From the NCBI GenBank assembly GCA_040392005.1, contig JBEBWT010000001.1, positions 102,642-166,641 on the forward strand: a stretch of 64,000 bases of DNA, given 5' to 3'. The stretch's first letter is position 1. The number at the start of each line of letters is the position of its first letter. The DNA is from DASRQK01 sp040392005. Its GTDB lineage: Bacteria; Bacteroidota; Bacteroidia; Sphingobacteriales; Sphingobacteriaceae. Both the position numbers and the translations under genes were made by a program. The notes under the pieces are model-generated. The model saw only the letters and a program-made list of their open reading frames with translations. It was not told the origin of the DNA and did not search any database. Of this stretch, positions 40,543 to 49,433 are shown in pieces.

Positions 40543-41130
40543 TTACCTGTTTTCAAAAAAGAGTTTTTTCAGTCTTTGCAGGCATTTGTACTTTTGATTC
40601 TTGGCATTGTCCGGATTTGTATAATCAAACTTTTGACAGATTTCCTGCATGGACATGCCCTTCACATAAAAATCAAGAAGGATGGTTTTGCAGGGTTCCC
40701 CCAAAGCGGCCAGTGCCTTCTTCATTTGCTCAAACTGAGCCTCTTTCTCCCGGTGGAATGCCAGATCCAGATCGATACCGGGTTCGTTTTCCAGCGGCTG
40801 ATACTCGGATTGGTGCTCGGATACCACCGCCCGGTCACCCCTTTTCAGTTGCTTGAGCCACAAATGCCTGCAAACTGAATACAGGTAAGTTTTAAGCTGG
40901 CTGGTGAGCGTAAATCCATCGATGGCAACCTTGTCATAAAGAACGCATACAGCTTCCTGAAAGACATCCTTTGCCTCATCTTCTGTCCCGTTGTTCCGTA
41001 CGATCATACCCATTACAGGCGGATAGCAGGATGCATACAGGGACTCAAACGCTTGTCTGTCACCGGATCGCATCCCCTCGATAATCATGCTATCTGTGTA
41101 ATGCTTGCCGGATGTTGCTGTCTTATTCAC
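40543..41130 (-). CDS. ECF-type RNA polymerase sigma factor
   Basis: A 195-residue sigma-70 family protein starting at GTG 41130 (ATG 41088 is an alternative). Region 2 is SGDRQAFESLYASCYPPVMG with TEDEAKDVFQEAVCVLYDKV; region 4 is EPCKTILLDFYVKGMSMQEI followed by CQKFDYTNPDNAKNQKYKCLQRLKK-type helix-turn-helix. A matching promoter lies upstream. The next gene, the membrane protease, is the presumed regulatory partner. The organisation is the same as at the left end of the window. Confidence 0.9.
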   Translation of the reverse strand: MNKTATSGKHYTDSMIIEGMRSGDRQAFESLYASCYPPVMGMIVRNNGTEDEAKDVFQEAVCVLYDKVAIDGFTLTSQLKTYLYSVCRHLWLKQLKRGDRAVVSEHQSEYQPLENEPGIDLDLAFHREKEAQFEQMKKALAALGEPCKTILLDFYVKGMSMQEICQKFDYTNPDNAKNQKYKCLQRLKKLFFENR

Positions 41131-41166
41131 TTATTAATACGTTGATTCGAAAAAAGTAACCCGGCA

Positions 41167-41196
41167 CAAAGGTAGTATTTAGATTATTTAACTCAA
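41167..41196 (-). promoter_or_regulatory. consensus promoter of the sigma/protease unit
   Basis: On the minus strand TTG (41196-41194), exactly 19 nt, then TACCTTTG (41174-41167): a full match to TTG-N19-TAnnTTTG. The box ends 37 bases before the GTG start. Confidence 0.8.
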
Positions 41197-41251
41197 ACTT
41201 CGGTAAATATCTTAACTTAGCGGGCAATTTAGTTTTTTTACCTGAATATTC

Positions 41252-42235
41252 ATGTTGGATTCCTATAAAGCGCAGATAGACCGGTCCATTGCAGACATTC
41301 CCTTTCCGGGGCAACCTGCAGATTTGTATGAGCCGATCCGTTACATTCTGAAACTTGGTGGCAAGAGGGTCAGGCCGCTGCTGGTTTTGCTGGCTGCCGA
41401 TCTCTTTGGTGAAGATCAAGCCCTCAAGGCGGTCCCGGCCGCTATGGCAGTCGAACTCTTTCATAATTTCACCCTGATGCACGATGATATTATGGATGAA
41501 GCACCTTTGCGCAGAGGCAAACCCACGGTGCATAAGAAATGGAATGAGCATGTGGCCATACTGGCAGGGGACAACTTGTTTGTATGGGCCTATAAGCAAC
41601 TGGCTTTGTGTGAACCTGAAAAGATACCTGTTTTACTGTCTGTTTTCAATCAGATGGCCAGGGAAGTCTGTGAGGGGCAGCAATGGGATATGGAATATGG
41701 AAAGGCGGCGATGATCACCGGGGAGGCCTATATCGAGATGATTCGCCTCAAAACGGCCGTATTACTTGGTTCGGCCCTGAAAATGGGTGCGTATATAGGG
41801 GGGGCGTCCGATCATGATGCCGCCTGCCTGTATGATTTCGGGATCAATATCGGGATTGCTTTCCAGTTGCAGGATGATATACTGGATACCTATGGGGACA
41901 GTCAGCAATTCGGAAAGCAGATCGGAGGGGATGTGCTGGCCAATAAAAAGACCATTTTACTGGTGGATGCCTACCGGCTGGCGGATGGGGACGAACGGAA
42001 GGAACTGGAATCCTGTCTTTCTGTTACCGGGGATCTGGATGAAGTGCAGGCGCAGCAAAAAATACAGCGGGTCAGATCATTGTATGACCAGTTGGGTGTA
42101 CTATCCAGGGCCACTGAACTGAAAGAACAGTATGTGGACCGTGCCTTTGCCTGCCTTGAAAAATTGACGATCGGACAGGAAAAACTCCGGAATTTGACTA
42201 TATTGGCGCAAAGTTTGCTCACAAGATCGAATTAG
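41252..42235 (+). CDS. all-trans polyprenyl diphosphate synthase
   Basis: A 327-residue chain elongation enzyme making the isoprenoid side chain for menaquinone or similar. The first Asp-rich motif is LMHDDIMDEAPLRRGKPTVH, the second QLQDDILDTYGD with GKQIGGDVLANKKT; GGKRVRPLLVLLAADLFG is the IPP-binding start. Residues at positions 4-5 before the first DDxxD (NFTLMHDD) are of medium size, consistent with a long-chain product, but the length cannot be set. It forms an operon with the nitrilase-fold gene (17-base gap). Confidence 0.93.
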   Translation: MLDSYKAQIDRSIADIPFPGQPADLYEPIRYILKLGGKRVRPLLVLLAADLFGEDQALKAVPAAMAVELFHNFTLMHDDIMDEAPLRRGKPTVHKKWNEHVAILAGDNLFVWAYKQLALCEPEKIPVLLSVFNQMAREVCEGQQWDMEYGKAAMITGEAYIEMIRLKTAVLLGSALKMGAYIGGASDHDAACLYDFGINIGIAFQLQDDILDTYGDSQQFGKQIGGDVLANKKTILLVDAYRLADGDERKELESCLSVTGDLDEVQAQQKIQRVRSLYDQLGVLSRATELKEQYVDRAFACLEKLTIGQEKLRNLTILAQSLLTRSN

Positions 42236-42252
42236 CAGATCAGAAGTATGCT

Positions 42253-43032
42253 ATGGAACCATTGAAAATTACTATTTTCCAGGCTTACCTTTTTTGGGAA
42301 AATATCCCACGGAATCTTGAATACCTGGCCAACCGTATTTCTGCGATCCGGGAAAGTACGGATCTGATTTTGTTACCTGAAATGTTCAATTCGGGTTTTA
42401 CGAACAATGTAGAGAAGTGTGCCGAGCAGATGGGAGGTGCTACCATGATCTGGATGTATGATATGGCACGTATGTATGATTGCGTGGTGGCCGGCAGTCT
42501 GATTATCGAAGAGGAAGGAAAATACTATAATCGTTTTATCTGGATGACGCAGGACGGCACCTACGTTCAATACGACAAGCGGCATTTATTCAGTCTGGCG
42601 AAGGAAGATGAGGTGTTCACTCCCGGTAAAAAAAGGATCATTGTAGAATTGAAGGGTTGGAAAATATGTCCGATGATCTGCTACGATCTGCGTTTTCCGG
42701 TATGGTCCAGGAATCTGGAGGGAGCTTATGACCTGCTCCTTTATGTGGCCAGTTGGCCGGATGCACGAAGCAATCACTGGAAGAGCCTGATTCCTGCAAG
42801 GGCCATTGAGAACCAGGCTTTTGTGATAGGTGTCAATCGGGTGGGACACGATGGGAATGAGCAGTATTATTCCGGAAATTCCATGTGCATCTCACCGACC
42901 GGCAATGTGATCTATTTCAAACCCGAATATGAGGATCTCTATACCTTTACTATTTATCCGAAGGATCTGGAAGAAGCGAAAACGAGGTTTCCGTTTCTGA
43001 AGGATTCGGACCGCTTCACCCTGCACCTTTAA
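42253..43032 (+). CDS. carbon-nitrogen hydrolase, omega-amidase/YafV type
   Basis: A 259-residue nitrilase-fold amidase. The catalytic triad is Glu in LLPEMFNSGFTNN, Lys in YDKRHLFSLAKEDEVFTPG and Cys in ICPMICYDLRFPVWSRN. The YafV/omega-amidase group hydrolyses 2-oxoglutaramate and similar metabolites in damage repair. Its TAA stop uses the same four bases (43029-43032) as the purH stop on the other strand, leaving no room for a terminator. Confidence 0.9.
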   Translation: MEPLKITIFQAYLFWENIPRNLEYLANRISAIRESTDLILLPEMFNSGFTNNVEKCAEQMGGATMIWMYDMARMYDCVVAGSLIIEEEGKYYNRFIWMTQDGTYVQYDKRHLFSLAKEDEVFTPGKKRIIVELKGWKICPMICYDLRFPVWSRNLEGAYDLLLYVASWPDARSNHWKSLIPARAIENQAFVIGVNRVGHDGNEQYYSGNSMCISPTGNVIYFKPEYEDLYTFTIYPKDLEEAKTRFPFLKDSDRFTLHL

Positions 43033-44561
43033 TGTTTGAAGTGCCGGACACCTGTGGTCACCATGCTGATGCCCTTTTCATTGCACATATCGATGGATTC
43101 CTGATCTTTGATGGATCCGCCCGGTTGCAACACAGCAGTGATGCCGGCATCGGCCGCAATCTGTACACAATCGGGAAAGGGGAAGAAGGCATCGGAGGCC
43201 ATGACGGCTCCATGCAGATCAAATCCGAAGCTGCGTGCTTTGGCAATGGCTTGTTGCAGGGCATCTACCCTGGAAGTTTGCCCCACTCCGCTGGCCAGTA
43301 ACTGTCCGTCTTTGGCCAATACAATGGTATTGGATTTGGTATGTTTGACAAGTTTGTTGGCAAAGTATAAGTCATTGATCTCGGATTCTGTGGCCTTTTT
43401 GTTGGTCACCCCGGTCATTTCTTCAGGTCCTTCGATCACTGCATCCTTATCCTGCATGATGTATCCGTTCAGTAGGGTTTTGACCTGAGTCTCCGAAAGT
43501 TCAACTGGCTTTCTTTTCAGCAGAATCCGGTTTTTCTTGCTGCTCAGCAGCTCCAATGCCCCCGTCTCAAATTCAGGGGCGATCAGCACTTCAAAGAATA
43601 GTCGATTGATCTCTCCGGCTGTCTTTTCATCGACAGTCGTATTGCAGATGATGACTCCGCCAAAGGCCGAAACCGGATCGCCGGCCAGGGCATCCTTCCA
43701 GGCATCTATCAGGGCCGGACGGGTGGCAAGCCCGCAGGCATTGGTGTGTTTGAGAATGGCCACTGTTGGTTCTGCCTGCTTGAATTCATCAATCAGGGCC
43801 ACTGCGGCATCCACATCGACCAGATTGTTGTAGGAAAGTTCCTTGCCATTCAGTTTCTCAAACATGGCTTCCAGATTCCCGTAAAATACTCCCTTTTGAT
43901 GGGGATTTTCACCATATCGCAGACTTTGTGCGGATTGTTCACTGATTTTCAATACATCCAGCGGATCATCCTGGTTGAAGTAATTGAAAATGGCCGTATC
44001 GTAGTGGGAGGAAACATTAAACGCTCTCTTCGCAAAATCCTTACGGTGCTCCAGAAAAGTCTGACCGTCATTCTCCTCCAGGATTTGCTGCAATCGGGCA
44101 TAATCATCCTTTGAGGAGAGGATCACTACATCCTTATAGTTTTTCGCACCTGCCCGGATCAGCGAAATGCCACCAATGTCGATTTTTTCGATGATTTCAG
44201 CTTCGGAAGCCCCGGAAGCCAATGTTTCCTCAAAAGGATACAGATCCACGATCACCAGATCAATCTCCGGAATCTGGTATTGTTCCAGTTGGGCCTGATC
44301 TTCCGGAAGTGCTCTTCTGGACAAAATGCCGCCAAACACATTTGGGTGCAGGGTTTTGACCCGGCCACCCAGGATGGAAGGGTAGCCCGTCAGATCTTCC
44401 ACCCGTTCTACCCCAAAGCCCAGTTCCCTGATAAAAGCTTCCGTGCCTCCCGTTGAATAAAAGGTCACTCCCAGACGATGGAGCTGTTCGATTAGTGGAG
44501 CCAGATTATCTTTATAATAGACAGAAATCAAGGCGTTTTTGATCTTAACTGGATGGGACAT
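43029..44561 (-). CDS. purH: bifunctional AICAR formyltransferase / IMP cyclohydrolase
   Basis: A 510-residue enzyme for the last two steps of IMP synthesis. The cyclohydrolase domain covers about residues 1-190 (GVTFYSTGGTEAFIRELG, GRVKTLHPNVFGGILS). The transformylase domain includes the catalytic Lys-His in LKHTNACGLAT and the SLRYGENPHQKGVFYG block. The start is ATG 44561; an in-frame TTG/ATG-like extension to 44606 crosses the promoter box and is rejected. The C-terminus is TTGVRHFKH. Confidence 0.96.
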   Translation of the reverse strand: MSHPVKIKNALISVYYKDNLAPLIEQLHRLGVTFYSTGGTEAFIRELGFGVERVEDLTGYPSILGGRVKTLHPNVFGGILSRRALPEDQAQLEQYQIPEIDLVIVDLYPFEETLASGASEAEIIEKIDIGGISLIRAGAKNYKDVVILSSKDDYARLQQILEENDGQTFLEHRKDFAKRAFNVSSHYDTAIFNYFNQDDPLDVLKISEQSAQSLRYGENPHQKGVFYGNLEAMFEKLNGKELSYNNLVDVDAAVALIDEFKQAEPTVAILKHTNACGLATRPALIDAWKDALAGDPVSAFGGVIICNTTVDEKTAGEINRLFFEVLIAPEFETGALELLSSKKNRILLKRKPVELSETQVKTLLNGYIMQDKDAVIEGPEEMTGVTNKKATESEINDLYFANKLVKHTKSNTIVLAKDGQLLASGVGQTSRVDALQQAIAKARSFGFDLHGAVMASDAFFPFPDCVQIAADAGITAVLQPGGSIKDQESIDMCNEKGISMVTTGVRHFKH

Positions 44562-44583
44562 AGCTGATTGGTTTTTAAAGCTG

Positions 44584-44613
44584 CAAAGGTAGAATTTTGT
44601 CAGCATAAAACAA
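44584..44613 (-). promoter_or_regulatory. consensus promoter of purH
   Basis: On the minus strand TTG (44613-44611), exactly 19 nt, then TACCTTTG (44591-44584). The box ends 22 bases before the purH ATG and lies just after the purN gene, so purH can be transcribed separately. Confidence 0.8.
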
Positions 44614-44624
44614 GATAAAATCAG

Positions 44625-45200
44625 CTAAAGTTTTTTCAGCAGATTTTCGATCACCCGGGGATAATATTGATGTTCCAGTTGCTGACCTTTGAATTTTATA
44701 ATTTCCAGGTTGTCACCTTTTTCAATCCGGAAGCGGGCCTGATGGATAATTTCACCCTCATCGAAATGTTCATTCACAAAATGGATCGTGATGCCGGATT
44801 CATCTTCCCCGGCATCCAGTACCGCCTGGTGCACCCGGTCGCCATACATTCCCTTTCCTCCATATTTGGGAAGGAGAGCAGGGTGTATATTCACGATCTT
44901 ATTGGGATAATGTTTTAGCAGAGCCGGCGGAACCAGCCAAAGGAACCCGGCCAGAACGATCAGATCCACATTCAGCCGCTTCAGTACGTTGATCACCTCT
45001 TCGGCATCATACAGATCACTGCGGCAGAATACATGTGTGGGGATTTCAAAGTTGTCGGCCCTTTGCAGTACATAGGCGTCCGGGTTGTTGCTCAACACGA
45101 TCACCACCTCTCCATTGGGATGATGCCTGAAATGCTCCATGATTTTCTGGGCATTTGAACCGGAACCGGAAGCGAATATGGCAATTCTTTTCTTCACCAC
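44625..45200 (-). CDS. purN: phosphoribosylglycinamide formyltransferase
   Basis: A 191-residue enzyme that formylates GAR using 10-formyl-THF, an early purine step. The N-terminal RIAIFASGSGSNAQKI and the catalytic NIHPALLPKYGGKGMYG, with Asp in DESGITIHFVNEHFD, are characteristic. No ATG is near; two GTG codons (45200 and 45197) start it. Purine neighbour purH lies downstream, with its own promoter in the 63-base gap. Confidence 0.95.
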   Translation of the reverse strand: MVKKRIAIFASGSGSNAQKIMEHFRHHPNGEVVIVLSNNPDAYVLQRADNFEIPTHVFCRSDLYDAEEVINVLKRLNVDLIVLAGFLWLVPPALLKHYPNKIVNIHPALLPKYGGKGMYGDRVHQAVLDAGEDESGITIHFVNEHFDEGEIIHQARFRIEKGDNLEIIKFKGQQLEHQYYPRVIENLLKKL

Positions 45201-45238
45201 CCAAACTTACAATTATTATTTGATTATTGGTAATAATC

Positions 45239-45289
45239 CGCTAAATGATCCGCAATTCCGCCCCATGCTCCTTTATTTCGCTAAATGAT
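45239..45289. repeat. 11-bp direct repeat over the UbiD-like stop codon
   Basis: CGCTAAATGAT occurs at 45239-45249 and 45279-45289, spaced 40 bp. The second copy contains the UbiD-like stop (CTA at 45281-45283, TAG on the minus strand), so the other copy lies just past the gene end. Confidence 0.6.
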
Positions 45290-47119
45290 TCCATGCAGTA
45301 CACCTCCTGCTGCACCCATGGCGTCCACTTTGCGCTCCGCTGCCGGATCCTTGATCAGGTCAGGGGCGTGATGCGGTTTTCTGCGGGCGTCAATGATCAC
45401 CGGCCCGTTGCAGCCCCAATGCTTGTACCGGGTAAAGCTATCGATCCCATATATATCATGTGAGGGATTGCTTTTGGTAAAGGTGACCCAAACAAAATTG
45501 TGGATACCGGCCGATGCAAATGCGGCATTATCACACAATACCAGCATCTGGATCCCTTCAAAGTCCCACTCTCCGGCGGCTTGGGTAAATGCAGCGATCC
45601 GCTTTTCCTCTTCTTCATAAGTAGTAAATGCAGGGGCTTCCACTGCTACAATTCCCGGCATGGCCAGTTTGCATTGGTCAAAAGGTCTTGGCAGGGTGAA
45701 TCCGGAAGGCAGTTCCCTGGTCAGTTCCCTCTTTTTGGCCCCTGCTGCGGCAAACACCACTTTGGAGCCACTGTTGAGGCCATCCCCGGTATAATCCAGG
45801 GTATCGATGGTGGTATTGGTATGGAAATGCAGGTCCCGGCTCAGGTCGATACGTTCCAGTATATGGGTCATAAAGGCCGTTTCGTTATCAATGTCCAGGG
45901 CAGGATCGTCTTCTTTGGCTGCAATAAACAGGTATTTGGCCAGACTCAATTGATTTTTGCCCAAGATCTGATTGGCAATGGTCAGGATTTCCTGGGGCCG
46001 GTCATGTCCGGTGTAAGGCGTATAACGTTCGCTTCCGATGGCAAAGAGCAGGGGATGTACGCCGGCCGCATCCACCGCATGTACCGCATGCAATCCGTTG
46101 ATCTCTTTAGGGATGGCCGATCCGGTAATCTCATGGATCAGGGCCCCGAAAGAAGTATCCTCCTGTGGGGGCCGTCCCACTACGGTAAAGGACCAGATCG
46201 GATCCTTGCGGTGATACACCCGGTGGATCTTCATCAGAGGGAATGGATGCACTAGACTATAATATCCGAGGTGATCCCCGAAAGGGCCCTCCGGCTTGTT
46301 CTCTCCCGGATATACCGTGCCGGTAATGACAAAATCCGCATCGGCCGACAGGCAAAAGCCCTCTTCATCATAAAAATACCGGAAACGCCGGTTGCCAAGC
46401 GCACCGGCAAAAGTCAATTCCGAAAGCCCTTCCGGCAGGGGCATGACAGCCGACAAGGGATGGGAAGGAGGGCCTCCCACAAAAATACTGACTTTGAGGG
46501 GACGTCCGAGTGCATTCGCTTTGGTCTGGTGTACTCCAATGCCCCGGTGCAGTTGATAATGCAGGCCGGCTTCCAGGTCCGGCACATAGTCGTTTCCACT
46601 CAACTGTATCCGGTACATGCCCAGGTTGGCTTGCATAGGCCCCGGTTTTTCAATATCCTCGGTATAGACCTGCGGCATGGTCACAAAGGCACCTCCATCC
46701 ATCGGCCAATTGACGATCTGGGGCAGTTCCGAAATGCGGGTCTGTCCGTAAAGAATCGGTGCACCGGCTTTTTTCTTCCAGGGTAATGCGCCCAGGGCGG
46801 TCGAGGCCACATGCAGATAGCTGAACGGATTTTTGAGTGCCCGCATGGGATCACCTTTTATGTCCACCAGCACTTTAATTTTATCAAGAGTATCCCGGAA
46901 CATAAATTTGGAACGGTCCAGGGTACCGAACAGATTGGACACCGCAGGGAAGGGGCTGCCCTTTATGTTTTCAAAAAGCAAGGCCGGCCCCTGGGCATCA
47001 TAGACCCGCATGTGGATGGCTGCCATTTCCAGATAGGGATCCACTTCCTGCCTGATACGGATCAGGTGTCCGTGTTTTTCCAGATCATTCACACATTCCG
47101 ATAAACTACGATATCCCAT
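45281..47119 (-). CDS. UbiD-family decarboxylase, probably of menaquinone biosynthesis
   Basis: A 612-residue prenyl-FMN-dependent decarboxylase. Family blocks are YRIQLSGNDYVPDLEAGLHY, GVHQTKANALGRPLKVSIFV, GGPPSHPLSAVMPLPEGLSE, PEGPFGDHLGYYSLVHPFPL (Glu/Asp metal and cofactor contacts) and the C-terminal DQCKLAMPGIVAVEAP. The length of about 610 and UbiA-like partner fit the MqnL-type enzyme of the futalosine pathway better than ubiquinone UbiD. The UbiX-like prenyltransferase that makes its cofactor is not in the window. Confidence 0.87.
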   Translation of the reverse strand: MGYRSLSECVNDLEKHGHLIRIRQEVDPYLEMAAIHMRVYDAQGPALLFENIKGSPFPAVSNLFGTLDRSKFMFRDTLDKIKVLVDIKGDPMRALKNPFSYLHVASTALGALPWKKKAGAPILYGQTRISELPQIVNWPMDGGAFVTMPQVYTEDIEKPGPMQANLGMYRIQLSGNDYVPDLEAGLHYQLHRGIGVHQTKANALGRPLKVSIFVGGPPSHPLSAVMPLPEGLSELTFAGALGNRRFRYFYDEEGFCLSADADFVITGTVYPGENKPEGPFGDHLGYYSLVHPFPLMKIHRVYHRKDPIWSFTVVGRPPQEDTSFGALIHEITGSAIPKEINGLHAVHAVDAAGVHPLLFAIGSERYTPYTGHDRPQEILTIANQILGKNQLSLAKYLFIAAKEDDPALDIDNETAFMTHILERIDLSRDLHFHTNTTIDTLDYTGDGLNSGSKVVFAAAGAKKRELTRELPSGFTLPRPFDQCKLAMPGIVAVEAPAFTTYEEEEKRIAAFTQAAGEWDFEGIQMLVLCDNAAFASAGIHNFVWVTFTKSNPSHDIYGIDSFTRYKHWGCNGPVIIDARRKPHHAPDLIKDPAAERKVDAMGAAGGVLHGII

Positions 47120-47130
47120 GTTTTATTTTT

Positions 47131-47138
47131 TATCTTTG
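47131..47138 (+). promoter_or_regulatory. -7 promoter box of serS
   Basis: TATCTTTG is an exact TAnnTTTG match, 48 bases before ATG 47187; a TTG is not seen at -33. It is in the gap divergent from the UbiD-like gene. Confidence 0.5.
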
Positions 47139-47186
47139 CCCTAAGTTAATGTTATTTTTGACAAAATTATTTAAAAAATACAGATT

Positions 47187-48455
47187 ATGTTGCAAGTGCA
47201 GTTTGTCCGTGAAAACCGGGACCAGGTGGTGGAACGTTTGACCATCCGGAATTTTTCCCGATTGGATTTGGTTGATGAAATTATTGCCTTAGATGAGGAA
47301 CGCCGTGCCGTCCAGGCTTCGGCCGATGCGCTGCTGGCAGCATCCAATCAATCCGCCAAGCTGGTCGGAGAACTGATGCGCCAGGGGAAAAAGGAAGAGG
47401 CGGAGGCCGCCAAAGCGACCGCTGCGGGCAATAAGCAACAGATCAAGGAATTGGGTGACCGCCAAATAGAAATCGAACAGCAACTGCATGAAAAATTGGT
47501 GCAATTGCCCAATCTGCCGCACCATTCCGTGCCAAAGGGGACGGGTGCCGATGATAATGAAGTGGTGCTGGAATATGGCGACAAACCCACTTTGATTTCC
47601 GATGCGCTGCCGCATTGGGAATTGGCCGCAAAACATGATATCATTGATTTTGAACTGGGTGTCAAACTGACCGGAGCAGGTTTTCCGGTTTATAAGGGAA
47701 AAGGTGCCCGGCTGCAAAGGGCCATGATCAATTTTTTCCTGGATAGTGCCGAAAAAGCAGGTTATAAAGAGGTGCAGCCTCCAATACTGATCAACGAAGC
47801 TTCCGGATTTGGCACCGGCCAGTTGCCGGATAAAGAAGGCCAGATGTACCATGTTGGCGTGGATGATCTGTACCTGATTCCCACGGCCGAAGTACCGGTG
47901 ACCAACCTGTACCGGGACGTAATTGTCAAAGAAGAAGATTTTCCGATCAGACATACGGCTTATACGCCTTGTTTCCGTCGGGAAGCCGGTTCTTACGGTG
48001 CCCATGTTCGCGGACTTAACCGCCTGCACCAGTTTGACAAGGTTGAAGTCGTTCAGATTGTGCATCCGGATCGTTCCTACGATGTGCTGGAAGAAATGAG
48101 TTTGTATGTACAATCACTCTTGCAGGCCCTGGAGCTTCCCTATCGTGTACTCCGGCTCTGTGGCGGGGACATGGGCTTTACCTCGGCCCTGACCTATGAT
48201 ATGGAAGTCTGGAGTGCCGCCCAGGAACGCTGGCTGGAAGTCTCTTCTGTATCCAATTTTGAAACCTACCAAAGCAATCGTTTGAAAGTGCGATTCAAGG
48301 GAGCGGGGGGTAAGATGCAATTGGCACACACCCTCAATGGCAGCGCATTGGCCCTGCCGCGCATCCTGGCCTCCATCCTCGAAAACAACCAGACCGCCGA
48401 TGGGATCCGTGTTCCGAAGGTGCTGGTTCCTTATACCGGGTTTGAGTGGATTTGA
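47187..48455 (+). CDS. serS: seryl-tRNA synthetase
   Basis: A 422-residue class II synthetase. The N-terminal coiled-coil arm (residues 30-105, KKEEAEAAKATAAGNKQQIK) binds tRNA-Ser. Motif 2 is TPCFRREAGSYGAHVRGLNR and motif 3 is LNGSALALPRILASILE. The serine-binding TAEVPVTN block is present. It ends 69 bases before the GLPGLI gene; both are plus strand but probably separate. Confidence 0.97.
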   Translation: MLQVQFVRENRDQVVERLTIRNFSRLDLVDEIIALDEERRAVQASADALLAASNQSAKLVGELMRQGKKEEAEAAKATAAGNKQQIKELGDRQIEIEQQLHEKLVQLPNLPHHSVPKGTGADDNEVVLEYGDKPTLISDALPHWELAAKHDIIDFELGVKLTGAGFPVYKGKGARLQRAMINFFLDSAEKAGYKEVQPPILINEASGFGTGQLPDKEGQMYHVGVDDLYLIPTAEVPVTNLYRDVIVKEEDFPIRHTAYTPCFRREAGSYGAHVRGLNRLHQFDKVEVVQIVHPDRSYDVLEEMSLYVQSLLQALELPYRVLRLCGGDMGFTSALTYDMEVWSAAQERWLEVSSVSNFETYQSNRLKVRFKGAGGKMQLAHTLNGSALALPRILASILENNQTADGIRVPKVLVPYTGFEWI

Positions 48456-48524
48456 TTCTTCAATTAGTTTTAGTTATTATTGTATAATTGCCAATTATAT
48501 AAACAGACTTAAACTATTGAAATC

Positions 48525-49418
48525 ATGACTTCCAGACTATTCGCGGTTTTATTGCTTGGTCTTTGCGCTGTACCGGGATTGCTCGTTGCCCAGACAAAGG
48601 AACCAGTCATGATCCGGGTGTTTTATGGCATGAAACATATTCAGGATCTGGATCGTCCGAGCAACCCGCATGTGGAGGAGATGTTGCTGGTAGCCGGCCC
48701 TTCGTCGGCTATATTCAGCAGTTATGATCGCATTTTACAGGGGCAACGCATACAGCAGCAACTTGATATTCATGGGGCGATGCACAAAGGTACGATAGCT
48801 CCCCCCTTGATGATAAAAGACACGAGAAATGTGAGTCCGTTTGATCTGTATTTTTTTGCCTCGGAACAAAAATTATTTGTGCTGGAGAATCTGGTTGTCA
48901 ACTATCTGTATGAGGAAAAGTATCCAGCTATAAACTGGGAAATTCAGGAGGAAACCAAATCTATTCAAGGCATACCATGCCAGAAAGCAGTAGGGCAATA
49001 TAAGGGGCGGCAATGGCAGGTTTGGTTTAGCGACCAGATTCCCTTTCCGTTTGGACCCTGGGAGCTTGGTGGATTGCCGGGTCTCATTGTTGAGGCAGCA
49101 GATGCCAAAATGGAGGTCGTGTTTTCTTTTGGTGGGTTTGAAACCATCGATCAGGGTGAGGAAAGTGCCGATCGCTCATTGGAGCCGGGGAAGTACGGGA
49201 TCAATACGATGGAAGCAAAATGGATTGCTTTACCTACACAAAAGATCACTGCGGTCAAAAAAGCAGACCGGGATAGAATTAAAAAGGCAGCCGTCAGAAA
49301 TCGTACTCAATTTGTCATTATGCAGATGAAGGTTACGGGGAATTTTAGACATAATGATAGCGTCCGGCCAGATTCCTGGTCCCTGGAGATCAAAAACCCG
49401 ATTGCATTGGACCATTGA
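48525..49418 (+). CDS. GLPGLI-family secreted protein
   Basis: A 297-residue exported protein named for its motif, here WELGGLPGLIVEA near residue 185. A signal peptide (SRLFAVLLLGLCAVPGLLVA, Q) is followed by a beta-rich domain (VWFSDQIPFPFGPWELGG). The family is Bacteroidota-specific; its function is unknown, and it is often next to TonB receptors or peptidases. It ends 15 bases from the convergent methyltransferase gene. Confidence 0.9.
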   Translation: MTSRLFAVLLLGLCAVPGLLVAQTKEPVMIRVFYGMKHIQDLDRPSNPHVEEMLLVAGPSSAIFSSYDRILQGQRIQQQLDIHGAMHKGTIAPPLMIKDTRNVSPFDLYFFASEQKLFVLENLVVNYLYEEKYPAINWEIQEETKSIQGIPCQKAVGQYKGRQWQVWFSDQIPFPFGPWELGGLPGLIVEAADAKMEVVFSFGGFETIDQGEESADRSLEPGKYGINTMEAKWIALPTQKITAVKKADRDRIKKAAVRNRTQFVIMQMKVTGNFRHNDSVRPDSWSLEIKNPIALDH

Positions 49419-49433
49419 ATGGACACAACCGGG

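Noticed and set aside
42236..42252. Extra small gene between polyprenyl synthase and amidase
   Set aside because: Only 17 bases, no start or ORF.
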